NCBI RefSeq assembly: GCF_026151655.1
Contig: NZ_JAMQPN010000001.1
Location: 744,001 to 808,000, forward strand
Reading direction: 5' to 3'
DNA length: 64,000 nucleotides
DNA from: Leptospira soteropolitanensis
GTDB taxonomy: Bacteria; Spirochaetota; Leptospiria; Leptospirales; Leptospiraceae
Shown: piece by piece, positions 47,080 to 56,197 of the stretch
How the letters are laid out: the number at the start of each line of letters is the position of its first letter
How positions within the stretch are numbered: the first letter of the stretch is position 1
Program-made: the position numbers and the translations under genes
The notes under the pieces: generated by a model
What the model saw: the letters and a program-made list of their open reading frames with translations, nothing else
Told to the model about the DNA's origin: nothing
Database searches by the model: none

Positions 47080-47987
47080 AACAAAATTTTTTAGTCTTCA
47101 TTCTTTTTTTAATTTCCTTTCATTCGATTGATTCGCATCACACTGGTTCGTCGGACAGTCCCAATGCAACTGCAAGATTTGTGGATCCCTTTACTGGAAA
47201 ACGAGAAAAACCAACTAACTATTTGGTAATGACCCAAGATTATTACCAATCCACTCGCGAAAATAGTCATCTTTTTACAACGACAGCATTTGCTGAGATG
47301 AATTTTTTTGATGGACGGTTTGCCCTGAATGCTTCGGTTCCTTGGAATTATTACCAACAGAGAGGAAGAGAGGATGCAGCAAGGATTGGTAAAACCTATC
47401 TTGGTTTTAAATACCAACCTTTCTTTGATTTGGATAAACCGTATTTTTTTGTGATTGAAGGATCAGTTGGTTTTCCTAGTGGTCCTGATACAGATCGGTT
47501 TACTGGAGGAAATTATTATACGGGATCTGGATTTATTAAACTTGGTTACTTGTATGAAAAGTGGTCCTTTGTAACTAAGATCGGTGGTTTAAATCCTCTC
47601 TCTCGACCACAGCCAAATAACTTACAAGACAATGACGGTATCCCCTATTATTTTAGAAAACTTTCTGCTTCTCCTCCAGAGCCAGAGTATGAGTTCAAAA
47701 AAACGACCCTCATTTCAGGTTATGTGACGTATTATTTGATGCCAGAAATTTCAATCTTTACCGGTCTTTTGTATCGGAATCCATACAATGGAGTGGATTA
47801 TTCGAAAGCAAAAGATAAAGCAAATCCATCCTATTTTACTGAAGCGAGTGCGGGATTTTCTTGGAATTTTTCAGAGAAATACAATATGAGTTTAGCATAT
47901 CGATACCCTTTGCAGAGAGATCGTGAGTATCGGCTCTATCAATCTGCTTGGACATTTGCCTTCTCAATGGAGTGGGGAAGCGATTGA
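47076..47987 (+). CDS. Outer-membrane beta-barrel protein of the copper locus
   Basis: 303 residues from ATG 47076, which overlaps the upstream stop as ATGA; a longer frame start at 47055 is not needed. The signal peptide ends IDSHH. Alternating strands with TTTAFAEMNFFDGRFALNASVP, SFVTKIGGLNPLS and NMSLAYRYPLQRDREYRLY form a barrel, ending FAFSMEWGSD. It is probably the outer-membrane channel or receptor of this operon. Function unproven. Confidence 0.72.
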   Translation: MKQNFLVFILFLISFHSIDSHHTGSSDSPNATARFVDPFTGKREKPTNYLVMTQDYYQSTRENSHLFTTTAFAEMNFFDGRFALNASVPWNYYQQRGREDAARIGKTYLGFKYQPFFDLDKPYFFVIEGSVGFPSGPDTDRFTGGNYYTGSGFIKLGYLYEKWSFVTKIGGLNPLSRPQPNNLQDNDGIPYYFRKLSASPPEPEYEFKKTTLISGYVTYYLMPEISIFTGLLYRNPYNGVDYSKAKDKANPSYFTEASAGFSWNFSEKYNMSLAYRYPLQRDREYRLYQSAWTFAFSMEWGSD

Positions 47988-48051
47988 CAACTGACGCCTT
48001 TTTTAAAACGTTCTAAGAAACTCTATAAATTTGATTCGTAAAAGGTAATCT

Positions 48052-49299
48052 ATGAGCAACGTAGAAATCGTACCAATAGGGGAACTTCCTCCTATTGGAG
48101 TTGTGCCCAAAAAAATGCACGCGCAGGTCATTCGCCCGGAACGTTACGGCGAGCCGAAAACTTCTTTCCAATCAGAAGTCATTGATGTTCCGGAGATCGG
48201 TCCGAACGAAGTTCTCGTTGCGACCATGGCAGCCGGCGTAAACTATAACAACGTTTGGGCGGCACTTGGCTATCCAGTTGATGTAATTGCAGCTCGGAAC
48301 AAAAAAGGCGAACCTGAAAAATTCCACATTGGTGGATCAGATGCTTCTGGAATTGTCTATAAAGTTGGGTCTGAAGTTAAAAACGTAAAAGTGGGTGATG
48401 AAGTTGTTGTTCATTGTGCCATGTGGGATCCAAAAGATCCGTGGGTTCTTTCCGGAAAAGATCCAATGTATGCGCCTTCGCAAATCATTTGGGGATACGA
48501 ATCCAACTGGGGTTCCTTTGCACAATTTTGCAAAGTACAAGACCACCAATGCCTTCCTCGTCCGCAACACTTAACCTGGGAAGCATCCGCAGCTTATATG
48601 TTAGTTGCTGCAACCGCCTATAGAATGTTACACCATTGGAAACCTAATGATGTAAAACCTGGTGACGTGGTTCTTATCTGGGGTGGAGCCGGTGGACTTG
48701 GTGCTATGGCGATCCAAATCGTAAAAGCAGCTGGTGGAATTCCAATTGCTGTTGTATCTTCAGATGATAAAATTGATTTTTGTAAAAACTTAGGCGCTGC
48801 TGGTGTGATCAACCGTAACAAGTTCAAACACTGGGGTGGGCTCACTTCTGATATCAACAAACCAGAAGCTTTTGTGGAGTGGACTAAACAAGCACGTGAA
48901 TTTGGAAAAGCGATTTGGGACATTGCTGGTAAAGGCAAAAACCCACAAATCGTATTTGAACATCCTGGTGAAACTACACTTCCTACTTCTGTATTTGTTT
49001 GTGAAACAGGCGGTATGGTTGTCATCTGTGCTGGAACGACTGGTTTCAATGCAACAGCGGACCTTCGTTATCTGTGGATGAGACAAAAACGTCTGCAAGG
49101 TTCTCACTTCGCAAACGACGACAACTGTCGTGACCTCAACCAATTAGTGATCGATAAAAAAGTGGATCCAGTTTTGGCACAAACTTTTACTTTTGATCAG
49201 ACTGGTGAATGCCACCAATTGATGCGTGAAAACAAACACCCAGCAGGAAACATGTCAATCCTTGTTGGCGCAAAAACTACAGGACTTGGAAAGAAGTAA
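48052..49299 (+). CDS. ccrA: Crotonyl-CoA carboxylase/reductase
   Basis: 415 residues of the medium-chain dehydrogenase/reductase family. The NADPH-binding motif [76 protein letters not shown] and the C-terminal [16 protein letters not shown] closely match Ccr. The enzyme makes ethylmalonyl-CoA or butyryl-CoA from crotonyl-CoA. AAGG lies 6 bases before the ATG. The other ethylmalonyl-CoA pathway genes are not in the window, so its exact role is open. Confidence 0.88.
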   Translation: MSNVEIVPIGELPPIGVVPKKMHAQVIRPERYGEPKTSFQSEVIDVPEIGPNEVLVATMAAGVNYNNVWAALGYPVDVIAARNKKGEPEKFHIGGSDASGIVYKVGSEVKNVKVGDEVVVHCAMWDPKDPWVLSGKDPMYAPSQIIWGYESNWGSFAQFCKVQDHQCLPRPQHLTWEASAAYMLVAATAYRMLHHWKPNDVKPGDVVLIWGGAGGLGAMAIQIVKAAGGIPIAVVSSDDKIDFCKNLGAAGVINRNKFKHWGGLTSDINKPEAFVEWTKQAREFGKAIWDIAGKGKNPQIVFEHPGETTLPTSVFVCETGGMVVICAGTTGFNATADLRYLWMRQKRLQGSHFANDDNCRDLNQLVIDKKVDPVLAQTFTFDQTGECHQLMRENKHPAGNMSILVGAKTTGLGKK

Positions 49300-49332
49300 T
49301 TCTTTCTGAGTGGTGAGTATTTAGGTACATGT

Positions 49333-49375
49333 CCCCGCCCAATCGAGACTGGGTGGGGTTATCCACCCGCCACCC
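49333..49375. other. Overlapping GC-rich hairpins after ccrA
   Basis: CCCCGCCCA (49333-49341) pairs with TGGGTGGGG (49350-49358), and GGGTGG (49351-49356) can alternatively pair with CCACCC (49363-49368). The two stems are mutually exclusive. No T-run follows. It might be an RNA element or a dispersed GC-rich repeat. Confidence 0.45.
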
Positions 49376-49477
49376 AATGGCTCCATTTACCATGAAACTT
49401 CCGTTTTGTGAATCTAATTTCCTCAATCGCAATTTTTATTTCTACAAAGTTCATGTTTTAACAAAAGGAGTTCGCTT

Positions 49478-49909
49478 ATGCATCCTCGGATCAATTTAAT
49501 CACCCTTGGAGTTTCTAATTTGCAACGTTCCGTTGACTTCTATGAAAAAGGTTTGGGTTGGAAACGCTCCGAGGAAAGTAATGACAGCGTAGCTTTTTTC
49601 CAATTAGGAGCTGTCGTATTTGCTTTGTTTGGTGAGGAAGCATTGGCAGAAGATATCGGAATTCCTTTTCAAAAACGTCAAGAGTTTTCTGGAATTACTT
49701 TGGCACAAAATCAAACTAGCGAAGCAGAAGTTGATGCAGTGATAAACAAGGTGCGCTCGTTAGGCGCAAAAATTCTTAAAGAACCTCAAAAAGTATTTTG
49801 GGGAGGTTATAGTGCTTATTTTAAGGATTTTGATGGTCATATTTTCGAAGTAGCGTATAATCCTTTTTTTCCTTTGAACGAAAAAGGCGAGATCATACTT
49901 AGCAAATAA
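49478..49909 (+). CDS. VOC-family (glyoxalase/bleomycin-resistance fold) protein
   Basis: 143 residues with two beta-alpha-beta-beta-beta units. LGVSNLQRSVDFYEKGLGWKRSEES is the first and WGGYSAYFKDFDGHIFEVAYNPF is the second. Possible metal ligands are His/Glu residues such as those in DGHIFEVA. Substrate unknown. AAGGAG lies 8 bases upstream. It precedes the quinone-reductase-type gene by 48 bp and may be co-transcribed. Confidence 0.82.
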   Translation: MHPRINLITLGVSNLQRSVDFYEKGLGWKRSEESNDSVAFFQLGAVVFALFGEEALAEDIGIPFQKRQEFSGITLAQNQTSEAEVDAVINKVRSLGAKILKEPQKVFWGGYSAYFKDFDGHIFEVAYNPFFPLNEKGEIILSK

Positions 49910-49957
49910 ATTCTATCCTCCATATTTTTTATTTCGAAAAGGTTTTTAAGGACAACT

Positions 49958-50968
49958 ATGAAACAAACACAGATCAGTCATTTTGGATTAGATCATTTAA
50001 AAATTGTAGAGGTTTCGGAGCCAAAAAATCCAAATCCAACGGAAGTTCTGGTTCGTTTGCGCGCGGCTTCATTAAACTATCGTGATTCTTTGGTTGTCGA
50101 AGGAAAATACAATCCTAAGTTTCCACTTCCATTGGTTCCTTGTAGCGATGGTGCAGGTGAGGTAGTTGCTATTGGTTCTGAGGTTAGCGAATGGAAAGTC
50201 GGAGACCGGGTGCTTCTCACCTTTGCTCCCAAATGGATTTCAAAAGAAGCAACCCATGCCGAAATGCGGCATACCATTGGAGGTCCACTTCCTGGCACCT
50301 TACGCGAGTTTGCTTTGGTTCCTGAAACGGGACTTGTTCGAATTCCTTCTCATTTATCATTTGAAGAGGCGGCCACATTACCTTGTGCGGCTCTAACCGC
50401 TTGGTCTGGTTTATTTCAGTTTAGTCAATTAAAACCAGGTGAATTTGTCGTCGTACAAGGAACAGGTGGAGTATCAATTTTTGCTCTACAGTTTGCAAAA
50501 TTGGTCGGTGCTAAAGTCATTCTTACTTCCTCTAGCAGTGAAAAATTAGAACGAGGAAAGGAATTAGGTGCTGATTACTTAATCAATTATAAAGAAACAC
50601 CAGAGTGGGGAAAGGAAGTACGCAGAATTACCGAAAAAGTAGGTGCCGATCATATCATCGAAGTGGGTGGAGCTGGGACTTTAGAACAGTCGATTGCCGC
50701 CTGTCGTCCATTTGGTGTAATTCATTTAATTGGGATTCTTGCGGGTAAATCTGGTGAACTCAATTTACTTCCGGCAGTGATGAACAATTTAAAAATCCAA
50801 GGGTTAGTTGTAGGTGGTAGAAAAGCATTCATTGAAATGAACCAGGCCATTGAGGCCTCCGGATTAAGACCTATAGTGGATAGAGTTTTTACACTAGAAG
50901 AATCTGCTGATGCCATTCGATATTTACGATCTGGATCTCATTTTGGGAAAATAGTGATTCGTATTTAA
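49958..50968 (+). CDS. Zinc-independent NAD(P)-dependent alcohol dehydrogenase/quinone reductase-like
   Basis: 336 residues. The MDR fold is shown by VPCSDGAGEVVAIGSEVSEWKVGDRV, the nucleotide-binding loop VVQGTGGVSIFALQFAKLVGAKV and VGADHIIEVGGAGTLEQSI. The classic catalytic zinc ligands are not in place, so it belongs with the quinone-oxidoreductase/enoyl-reductase group. Preceded by AAGG 7 bases before the start. Likely in one transcript with the VOC gene. Confidence 0.82.
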   Translation: MKQTQISHFGLDHLKIVEVSEPKNPNPTEVLVRLRAASLNYRDSLVVEGKYNPKFPLPLVPCSDGAGEVVAIGSEVSEWKVGDRVLLTFAPKWISKEATHAEMRHTIGGPLPGTLREFALVPETGLVRIPSHLSFEEAATLPCAALTAWSGLFQFSQLKPGEFVVVQGTGGVSIFALQFAKLVGAKVILTSSSSEKLERGKELGADYLINYKETPEWGKEVRRITEKVGADHIIEVGGAGTLEQSIAACRPFGVIHLIGILAGKSGELNLLPAVMNNLKIQGLVVGGRKAFIEMNQAIEASGLRPIVDRVFTLEESADAIRYLRSGSHFGKIVIRI

Positions 50969-51028
50969 AAGATAAGAATTTCGTTTTATATTTTTGAATG
51001 ATATCTATGTATAGAGGGGGCGACTTTT

Positions 51029-51430
51029 CTATTTAGATATAGAATCCATTATTGAATTTCTTTCAATGTCTAAGGCAATCACCGATAAGTGTATTTCAAT
51101 TAGTGCCAAGACAAGTGAGATCACCATAAACAAAAGCGAAGAAACAAACAAAACCCAAGCCACTATATTATAAAATGGAATCATACCCATAGAACAAGTG
51201 CAAAGAATCAAACTAAAGATACCTGCACTTTGAGAATATAAAATAAGAGAAATGCGAAAACGTAGGTTGTGGATTTGTTTTTCCAAAAACTCAGATTTGG
51301 ACGTTTCATATTCACTGAGGAGTTGTCTCGAAAGTTTTGCCAGTCCAAAAAAACGATTGGTATAAGCGAGCATTAGTAAGGAAATCGCAGGAAATAAAAG
51401 TCCTGGTATACTATATGTTAGGTTGTCCAA
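51029..51430 (-). CDS. DUF2721 membrane protein
   Basis: 133 residues with three hydrophobic helices (IPGLLFPAISLLMLAYTNRF, YSQSAGIFSLILCTCSMGM, VAWVLFVSSLLFMVISLVLAL). The sequence FRISLILYSQSAGIFSLI matches DUF2721, a family of unknown function. It starts at TTG 51430 with AGGG 9 bases upstream, and lies 5 bp after the FAH-family gene, so it is in the same operon. Confidence 0.72.
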   Translation of the reverse strand: MDNLTYSIPGLLFPAISLLMLAYTNRFFGLAKLSRQLLSEYETSKSEFLEKQIHNLRFRISLILYSQSAGIFSLILCTCSMGMIPFYNIVAWVLFVSSLLFMVISLVLALIEIHLSVIALDIERNSIMDSISK

Positions 51431-51435
51431 TGAAA

Positions 51436-52398
51436 TTAACCCTGTTTGACCAAAAGAATTTGTTCCCCTAAATCCAACATTCCATCGGAAGTGCGGATTG
51501 TTGCTTTGATTTTGTCACCTGGTTGTAAATATTCTTTTCTCTTTTTCTGCCCTTTAATAAAAACTTCCCATTTTTTATGTTCCGGTAGAAAACTTGCGAA
51601 TATTTGTTTTAGTTTTCCTGGAGCTTGTAGCGCACAACCAGAAGGTGTTCCTGTTAATAAAACATCTCCTACTTGAATACGAGCGAACCTGGAAAGTTCA
51701 GCAATGGTTTCTTTCGGTGGATATACCATTTGGTTTGCTTTTGCCGATTGTCTCACCTGTCCATTGACGGTGAGGTTTAGTTCCAATAAATCCATTTGAT
51801 CAAAATCATTTGGTTCTAATACAGCAAGAATAGGACCTGCAGGAAAAAAAGTTCTGTAAGATTTTCCTTTATACCATTGCAATTGGGGAAGTTGAATATC
51901 TCTTGCAGAAATATCATTAGCAATAAAAAGAGCGGTTATATAATCTTTAGGGTTGTAAGAATGGAGATCAAGATCTTCGTTGATTTCTTTCCCAAATATA
52001 ATTCCTAGTTCAATTTCATAATCTAATAGTTCAACATGTTTCGGTCGGATCACATCGCCAATGGCAGTGGTAATGGCTACATCAGATTTTGTAAAAAATA
52101 AATTATATGTTTTTGATTTAGGATTTAATCCTGCTTCTAACGAATGTTTTTTGTAGTTAGCACCTTGGCAAATCACTTGGCAAGGGGCCGTGATGGGTGA
52201 CAAAATAGTAATTTTGTTTTTGGAAATTGTTTTCTGCGTTGTATTGTTTGTTGGAGTTTTGATTCTTTTTTTTTGAAGACCAACTAACAAGTCCTTGGTT
52301 GTTAAATCACCGATATGTAAAGGAAGGATTTCTTCATTTGCGATCATTCCCCAATCAATTTGGTTTTTATATTGAAAGCGTACAAAATTTTTTGCCAT
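51436..52398 (-). CDS. Fumarylacetoacetate hydrolase family protein
   Basis: 320 residues. The C-terminal FAH fold carries the metal site: YEIELGIIFGKE (two Glu) and NDISARDIQLPQLQWYKGKSYRTFFPAGP, with LLTGTPSGCALQAPGKLKQ near the end. Members hydrolyse or decarboxylate 2-hydroxy-dienoates and 3-keto acids in aromatic catabolism or act as oxaloacetate decarboxylases. The first ~75 residues are the usual variable N-terminus. Substrate cannot be told. Confidence 0.86.
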   Translation of the reverse strand: MAKNFVRFQYKNQIDWGMIANEEILPLHIGDLTTKDLLVGLQKKRIKTPTNNTTQKTISKNKITILSPITAPCQVICQGANYKKHSLEAGLNPKSKTYNLFFTKSDVAITTAIGDVIRPKHVELLDYEIELGIIFGKEINEDLDLHSYNPKDYITALFIANDISARDIQLPQLQWYKGKSYRTFFPAGPILAVLEPNDFDQMDLLELNLTVNGQVRQSAKANQMVYPPKETIAELSRFARIQVGDVLLTGTPSGCALQAPGKLKQIFASFLPEHKKWEVFIKGQKKRKEYLQPGDKIKATIRTSDGMLDLGEQILLVKQG

Positions 52399-52488
52399 CG
52401 TAGACCTACGAATTTAAGATTGAGGTGGGGAAGAAGACTCAGGGGCCGGTTTGGCGGCCCTTGTAGTATGAAGTGAAGTACTTGGAAC

Positions 52489-52710
52489 TTATTCTTCAGA
52501 GAAAAGGTTGTTGAGTGAATCGATGAGGGTATCTACTTCCACACCATAACCCATACAAACTTGTTCTATTGTTTCTACTTCATTAATAGAGCAGTGTGAA
52601 CATCCACCTAAATGGTAGCTGGAGAAAACAAGTCCTGCTTCTGGATGGATCGCAATTGCTTCACCCACAGTCATTTCTTTAAAAAAGCGCGGTTTTGTTG
52701 TTTCAGTCAT
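52489..52710 (-). CDS. DUF1858-type small Cys protein
   Basis: 73 residues from ATG 52710 (a longer frame from 52770 would overlap the divergent gene). The motif EMTVGEAIAIHPEAGLVFSSYHLGGCSHCSINEVETIEQVC matches the DUF1858 domain, also found at the start of ScdA-type proteins, with conserved HLGGCSHC. A redox or iron-sulfur repair role is suspected. It is divergent from the PTPS-family gene, about 64 bp apart. Confidence 0.75.
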   Translation of the reverse strand: MTETTKPRFFKEMTVGEAIAIHPEAGLVFSSYHLGGCSHCSINEVETIEQVCMGYGVEVDTLIDSLNNLFSEE

Positions 52711-52774
52711 CTTAAGAACCCCGAGGAAGGAAATTACTATACAAATATTGGACTGTGCTCTATTCGTCAATGGA

Positions 52775-53173
52775 ATGTTTACCCAAGAAAACGGGAAATT
52801 TTATGTCCGGATTGAGGGGCGGTTTGAATCGGCCCATTTCCTCTACCAGTACTTTGCCGATGGCTCCGATGAGCCGATCCACGGCCATTCCTGGAAGGTA
52901 GAGGTGTTTTTAGAGGGAAATACGAACATCCGCCCCGATGGGATCTCATACGATTTTTTAAGCGCACGCACCAAACTGTTGGAACTAGTTCACTCTATTG
53001 ACCACATTCTCATCAACGACCACCCAGACTTCAAAGGAATTAACCCTACCTCTGAAAATGTAGCTCGTTGGTTTTATTCTGGATTGAAAGAAGATGTAAA
53101 ATCTTCTGATGGCCGAATCAGAAGGATTGTGATTCACGAGGGTCCAGAAAATCTTGCGTTCTTTGAACCTTGA
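52775..53173 (+). CDS. 6-pyruvoyl-tetrahydropterin synthase / QueD family protein
   Basis: 132 residues from ATG 52775 (an upstream TTG adds nine residues). Zinc ligands are His21 in FESAHFL and His36/His38 in IHGHSW. The C-terminal IVIHEGPENL carries the conserved His and Glu. QueD has a catalytic Cys four residues before the first His of HGH, but here the segment is SDEPIHGH (Asp32, Glu33). This resembles the Glu-type 'PTPS-III' paralogues that replace dihydroneopterin aldolase in folate synthesis. Specificity is inferred. Confidence 0.8.
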   Translation: MFTQENGKFYVRIEGRFESAHFLYQYFADGSDEPIHGHSWKVEVFLEGNTNIRPDGISYDFLSARTKLLELVHSIDHILINDHPDFKGINPTSENVARWFYSGLKEDVKSSDGRIRRIVIHEGPENLAFFEP

Positions 53174-53594
53174 TTGTACCTTAATTCTGCTTGCCTAATA
53201 ACATAAGTTAGGTACTATCCCTTATTTATTTTCCTACACTTCAGCAGCTTATGATTTTTTAATTTTTGACTTACCATTCTAACCTGCATTGGCTTCTGTC
53301 GATTGCGTTGAAATGAATTTAGGTTGTATTTACACCATTTTAAAAAAGAACGTTTGGTATAAAAAGATTCGTAGTTTGTAACCTTACGGATTTTTTATGT
53401 CAACGAACAGTAGTTTGTGCCTCAAAATCGACATAATCTAAAGTTTCTCCGGTTTTTAGAAATTGAGAGCTGACATTCGTTCAACATTTACCTTTCATTT
53501 TTATTGCAGATCTTTTTGTTTTTTTTCATCGAATTTTGGCTTCATTATCGATTGCATTTCTATCGGGTACTTATGAAAATCGATAGAACCCTCT
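53174..53594. other. AT-rich intergenic region, no gene seen
   Basis: 421 bases without a supported coding frame on either strand. The promoter of the kinase gene at 53595 should lie in it, but I could not define one. Confidence 0.55.
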
Positions 53595-55400
53595 ATGCCA
53601 CTTACGGAACTCAAACAAAGTTTAGGTCATATCCTTCTGGTGGAAGATGAAGCGATACTTGCTATCTCCCAGTCGGAATTTTTGAAAAACAAAGGGTATT
53701 CCGTTCACTATGTTTCCAATTCCGCTGATGCTTACGATTACATTACTGCAGGTGAAAAAGTCGATTTAATCCTAATGGACATTAACCTTTCTGATGGTAT
53801 GGATGGGATCCAACTAGCTGAAAAGATTTTATCCTATCGTGAGATTCCTATCCTTTTTGTAAGTGGTTATTCTGATAATAAAATATTGGATAGAGTTTGT
53901 AAAATAAAACACTACGGTTATGTTCCTAAAGTATCAAGTCCCGATATAGTTGAATGTATGATTCGATCAGCACTGCAACTTTATAGGGCAGAGCAGACAT
54001 TAGCATTTAGAGAAAATGAACTTCGTATTACTTTTGAAGCTATGGGTGATGGAGTCATTGTTCTTTCACCGGAAGGATTGATTCGAGAGATCAACCATAA
54101 GGCTTTGGATATGTTAGGTTATAGCAAATCAGACGTAATTGAAAAAGATCTTAACTCATTTTTATTTTTGGTACAAGCAGATGCAAGAACAAGGGTTTCC
54201 TATCCTTTTTTAAACTCAAATGTAGAATTTATTCAGACAGAACGTCGCAATGATTTGATAATTGTTTCTCGCACTGGTCGTGAAACACATGTTACTGAAA
54301 CTATATCTCCTATTTTAGATGCCGAAAAAAAACTAAATGGTATCGTGATTGTATTTAGAGAAACACCAAATGCTCCGGTTTTGGTTCCCCCGAAAGATGG
54401 TGAAAGTCTTTATGCAAAAGTTTTTCAACTGAGTCCCATCGCAATGGCAATTTCTACAGTAAAAGATGGAACATATTTGGATTTGAATTCCGCAATGGAG
54501 ACTATCTTTCAATTTGATAAATCAAAGGTGGTAGGCAAAAAAACCAACGAATTTAAAGCCTGGAGCAATGCAGAACAAAACGAAAGGCTCAGTAATATCT
54601 TTAAAGAAAAAGGTAGAATGTCCGGCGAAAGGATGTCAGTGGAACATTCTGACGGAACCAAGTTTGAAGTACTTGTGTTTAGCCAGGCATTTGAAATTGC
54701 AGGTGAACGTTTCGTATTGTGGATTAACTTAGATGTCACTAAGATTTTGGATATGGAAAACAGATTAGCAAAATCTTTAGAAGAAAAAGATGTCCTCCTA
54801 AAAGAATTACAACATCGTGTTAAAAATACCCTAGCCATTATTTCCGGACTTTTGAATTTAGAATCTTTTAAAGTTGAGAATGAAGTCGCCAAACAATCAT
54901 TTTTAAATGCCCAATCTCGTATCATGTCTATGTCGAAGGTTTATGAAAACCTGTATCAATCAGAGGATTTAGAGTCCGTTGATTTACGAAAATATATTGA
55001 AGACTTGGTATTTAGTCTTCATGATATTTTTGTACTTAATCCCACGAAGATACGCTTCGATGTAAAGTTGGAAGATATTCGATTGGATTTAAAACGAACT
55101 TTACCTCTCGGATTGATTTTAAACGAATTATTGACCAATGCATTGAAGTATGCATATCCGAATGAAAATGGCGGTGACATTCGTGTTCATTTGTCTAGTT
55201 CCAATGAGAGTATTATTTTATCCGTAGGCGATGATGGTGTAGGACTACCGGATTCTGTGAATATTGAAAAAGGAAACCATTTCGGTTATGAGTTGATTCG
55301 AAGTTTGACTTCCCAACTCAAAGGGGTATTTTCTTCTGTTTCTAAAAAAGGAGAAGGATTGAATATCATGATCTCTTTTCCTCAGAAGAGCAAAGATTAA
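53595..55400 (+). CDS. REC-PAS-PAS sensor histidine kinase (HisKA_2 type)
   Basis: 601 residues. The N-terminal receiver domain (LLVEDEAIL, phospho-Asp in ILMDINLSDGMDG, about 12-130) is followed by two PAS domains (about 145-270 and 275-395: FEAMGDGVIVLSPEGLIREIN, SPIAMAISTVKDGTYLDLN). A HisKA_2 dimerisation segment reads KELQHRVKNTLAIISGLLNLES with the phospho-His, and a HATPase follows (LILNELLTNALKYAYP, VGDDGVGLPD). No membrane segment, so it is a cytosolic sensor. The output partner is not adjacent. Confidence 0.88.
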   Translation: MPLTELKQSLGHILLVEDEAILAISQSEFLKNKGYSVHYVSNSADAYDYITAGEKVDLILMDINLSDGMDGIQLAEKILSYREIPILFVSGYSDNKILDRVCKIKHYGYVPKVSSPDIVECMIRSALQLYRAEQTLAFRENELRITFEAMGDGVIVLSPEGLIREINHKALDMLGYSKSDVIEKDLNSFLFLVQADARTRVSYPFLNSNVEFIQTERRNDLIIVSRTGRETHVTETISPILDAEKKLNGIVIVFRETPNAPVLVPPKDGESLYAKVFQLSPIAMAISTVKDGTYLDLNSAMETIFQFDKSKVVGKKTNEFKAWSNAEQNERLSNIFKEKGRMSGERMSVEHSDGTKFEVLVFSQAFEIAGERFVLWINLDVTKILDMENRLAKSLEEKDVLLKELQHRVKNTLAIISGLLNLESFKVENEVAKQSFLNAQSRIMSMSKVYENLYQSEDLESVDLRKYIEDLVFSLHDIFVLNPTKIRFDVKLEDIRLDLKRTLPLGLILNELLTNALKYAYPNENGGDIRVHLSSSNESIILSVGDDGVGLPDSVNIEKGNHFGYELIRSLTSQLKGVFSSVSKKGEGLNIMISFPQKSKD

Positions 55401-55429
55401 AATATCTAAGTCGTTTGAGTGTATACTCT

Positions 55430-56047
55430 TTATCTTCGTTTTCTCCCTCGTATCGTTCCAATAAAAACCAGTCGCACTTGTTTGATCGTTTGGAGTTTTA
55501 ATTTTCTCATCTCAGAATGTGCATCAGTGGAAAGATCCAAAAAATCGGAAGCCATTTGAAAGCAGAGGCTCACTATCAATTCAGAAGCAAATTGGATATC
55601 GTCCACCGGAATCATCTTTGGCATTCTCATATCCTTTGCTAATTCAGTTGCAATGGACTTCATGGATTCCCTGATTTTTTCTCGAATCTTTAGGTTACCA
55701 CCGGTTCTTTCCCTAGCGATAAAACGAAAAAGAGAGCGGTTATTGGCAACGTAGTCAAAGAAAAACCCAATGGTGAGTCTTAAGGCGGATTTATAGGCCC
55801 CTTTGTTCCTGGCATCCCCGACAATTGCCTGGATTTTTTCTCCGCAATCGTCTACGAGAGACAATCCAAGTTCCTCCATATTTTTAAAATGACGGTAAAA
55901 AGCCGCCGGAACAATCCCTGCTTCTCCCGCCACTTCACGAAGACTTAGGTCACCCAAACCTTTTTCTTCACCCATAAGCCGCAAAGCGCCTTCTAGCAGG
56001 TTGCTGTGAGTGCGTAGCTTTTGGGCGTATCGTTTGTTGAGTTTCAT
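55430..56047 (-). CDS. TetR-family regulator, DesT/FabR-like
   Basis: 205 residues. The N-terminal TetR HTH reads LSLREVAGEAGIVPAAFYRHFKNMEELGLSLV. The rest, with VANNRSLFRFIARERTGGNLKIREKI, resembles the FabR/DesT group that senses unsaturated acyl-CoA and controls desaturase genes. It is divergent from a reductase-desaturase pair, exactly as desT is in pseudomonads. Two related palindromes (56059-56076 and 56158-56173) lie in the 150-bp space between the genes. Confidence 0.82.
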   Translation of the reverse strand: MKLNKRYAQKLRTHSNLLEGALRLMGEEKGLGDLSLREVAGEAGIVPAAFYRHFKNMEELGLSLVDDCGEKIQAIVGDARNKGAYKSALRLTIGFFFDYVANNRSLFRFIARERTGGNLKIREKIRESMKSIATELAKDMRMPKMIPVDDIQFASELIVSLCFQMASDFLDLSTDAHSEMRKLKLQTIKQVRLVFIGTIRGRKRR

Positions 56048-56058
56048 AGGTTGAATTC

Positions 56059-56076
56059 AGTAAACGATTGTTCACT
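56059..56076. promoter_or_regulatory. Candidate TetR (DesT-like) operator 1
   Basis: AGTAAACGATTGTTCACT is an 18-bp imperfect dyad 11 bp upstream of the regulator start. It shares AAC..n.GTTCACT with operator 2. It would allow autoregulation of the tetR-type gene. Confidence 0.6.
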
Positions 56077-56157
56077 TTTTTTCAAAAAGCAAGGATTAAA
56101 ACTCCATTTTGGGATTGACTTACTTAACGATGTAAATTAACACTATTAGTTATCTCT

Positions 56158-56173
56158 GTGAACATATGTTCAC
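56158..56173. promoter_or_regulatory. Candidate TetR (DesT-like) operator 2
   Basis: GTGAACATATGTTCAC is a perfect 16-bp palindrome 24 bp before the reductase start, downstream of a possible -35 box TTGACT (56115-56120). Binding would block the reductase-desaturase transcript. Confidence 0.75.
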
Positions 56174-56197
56174 TTAAATGCGAAATACGAGGCGAAA

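Noticed and set aside
52452..52470. GGGCCG...CGGCCC hairpin as a terminator
   Set aside because: A short GC stem with no T-tract on either strand; too weak to call.
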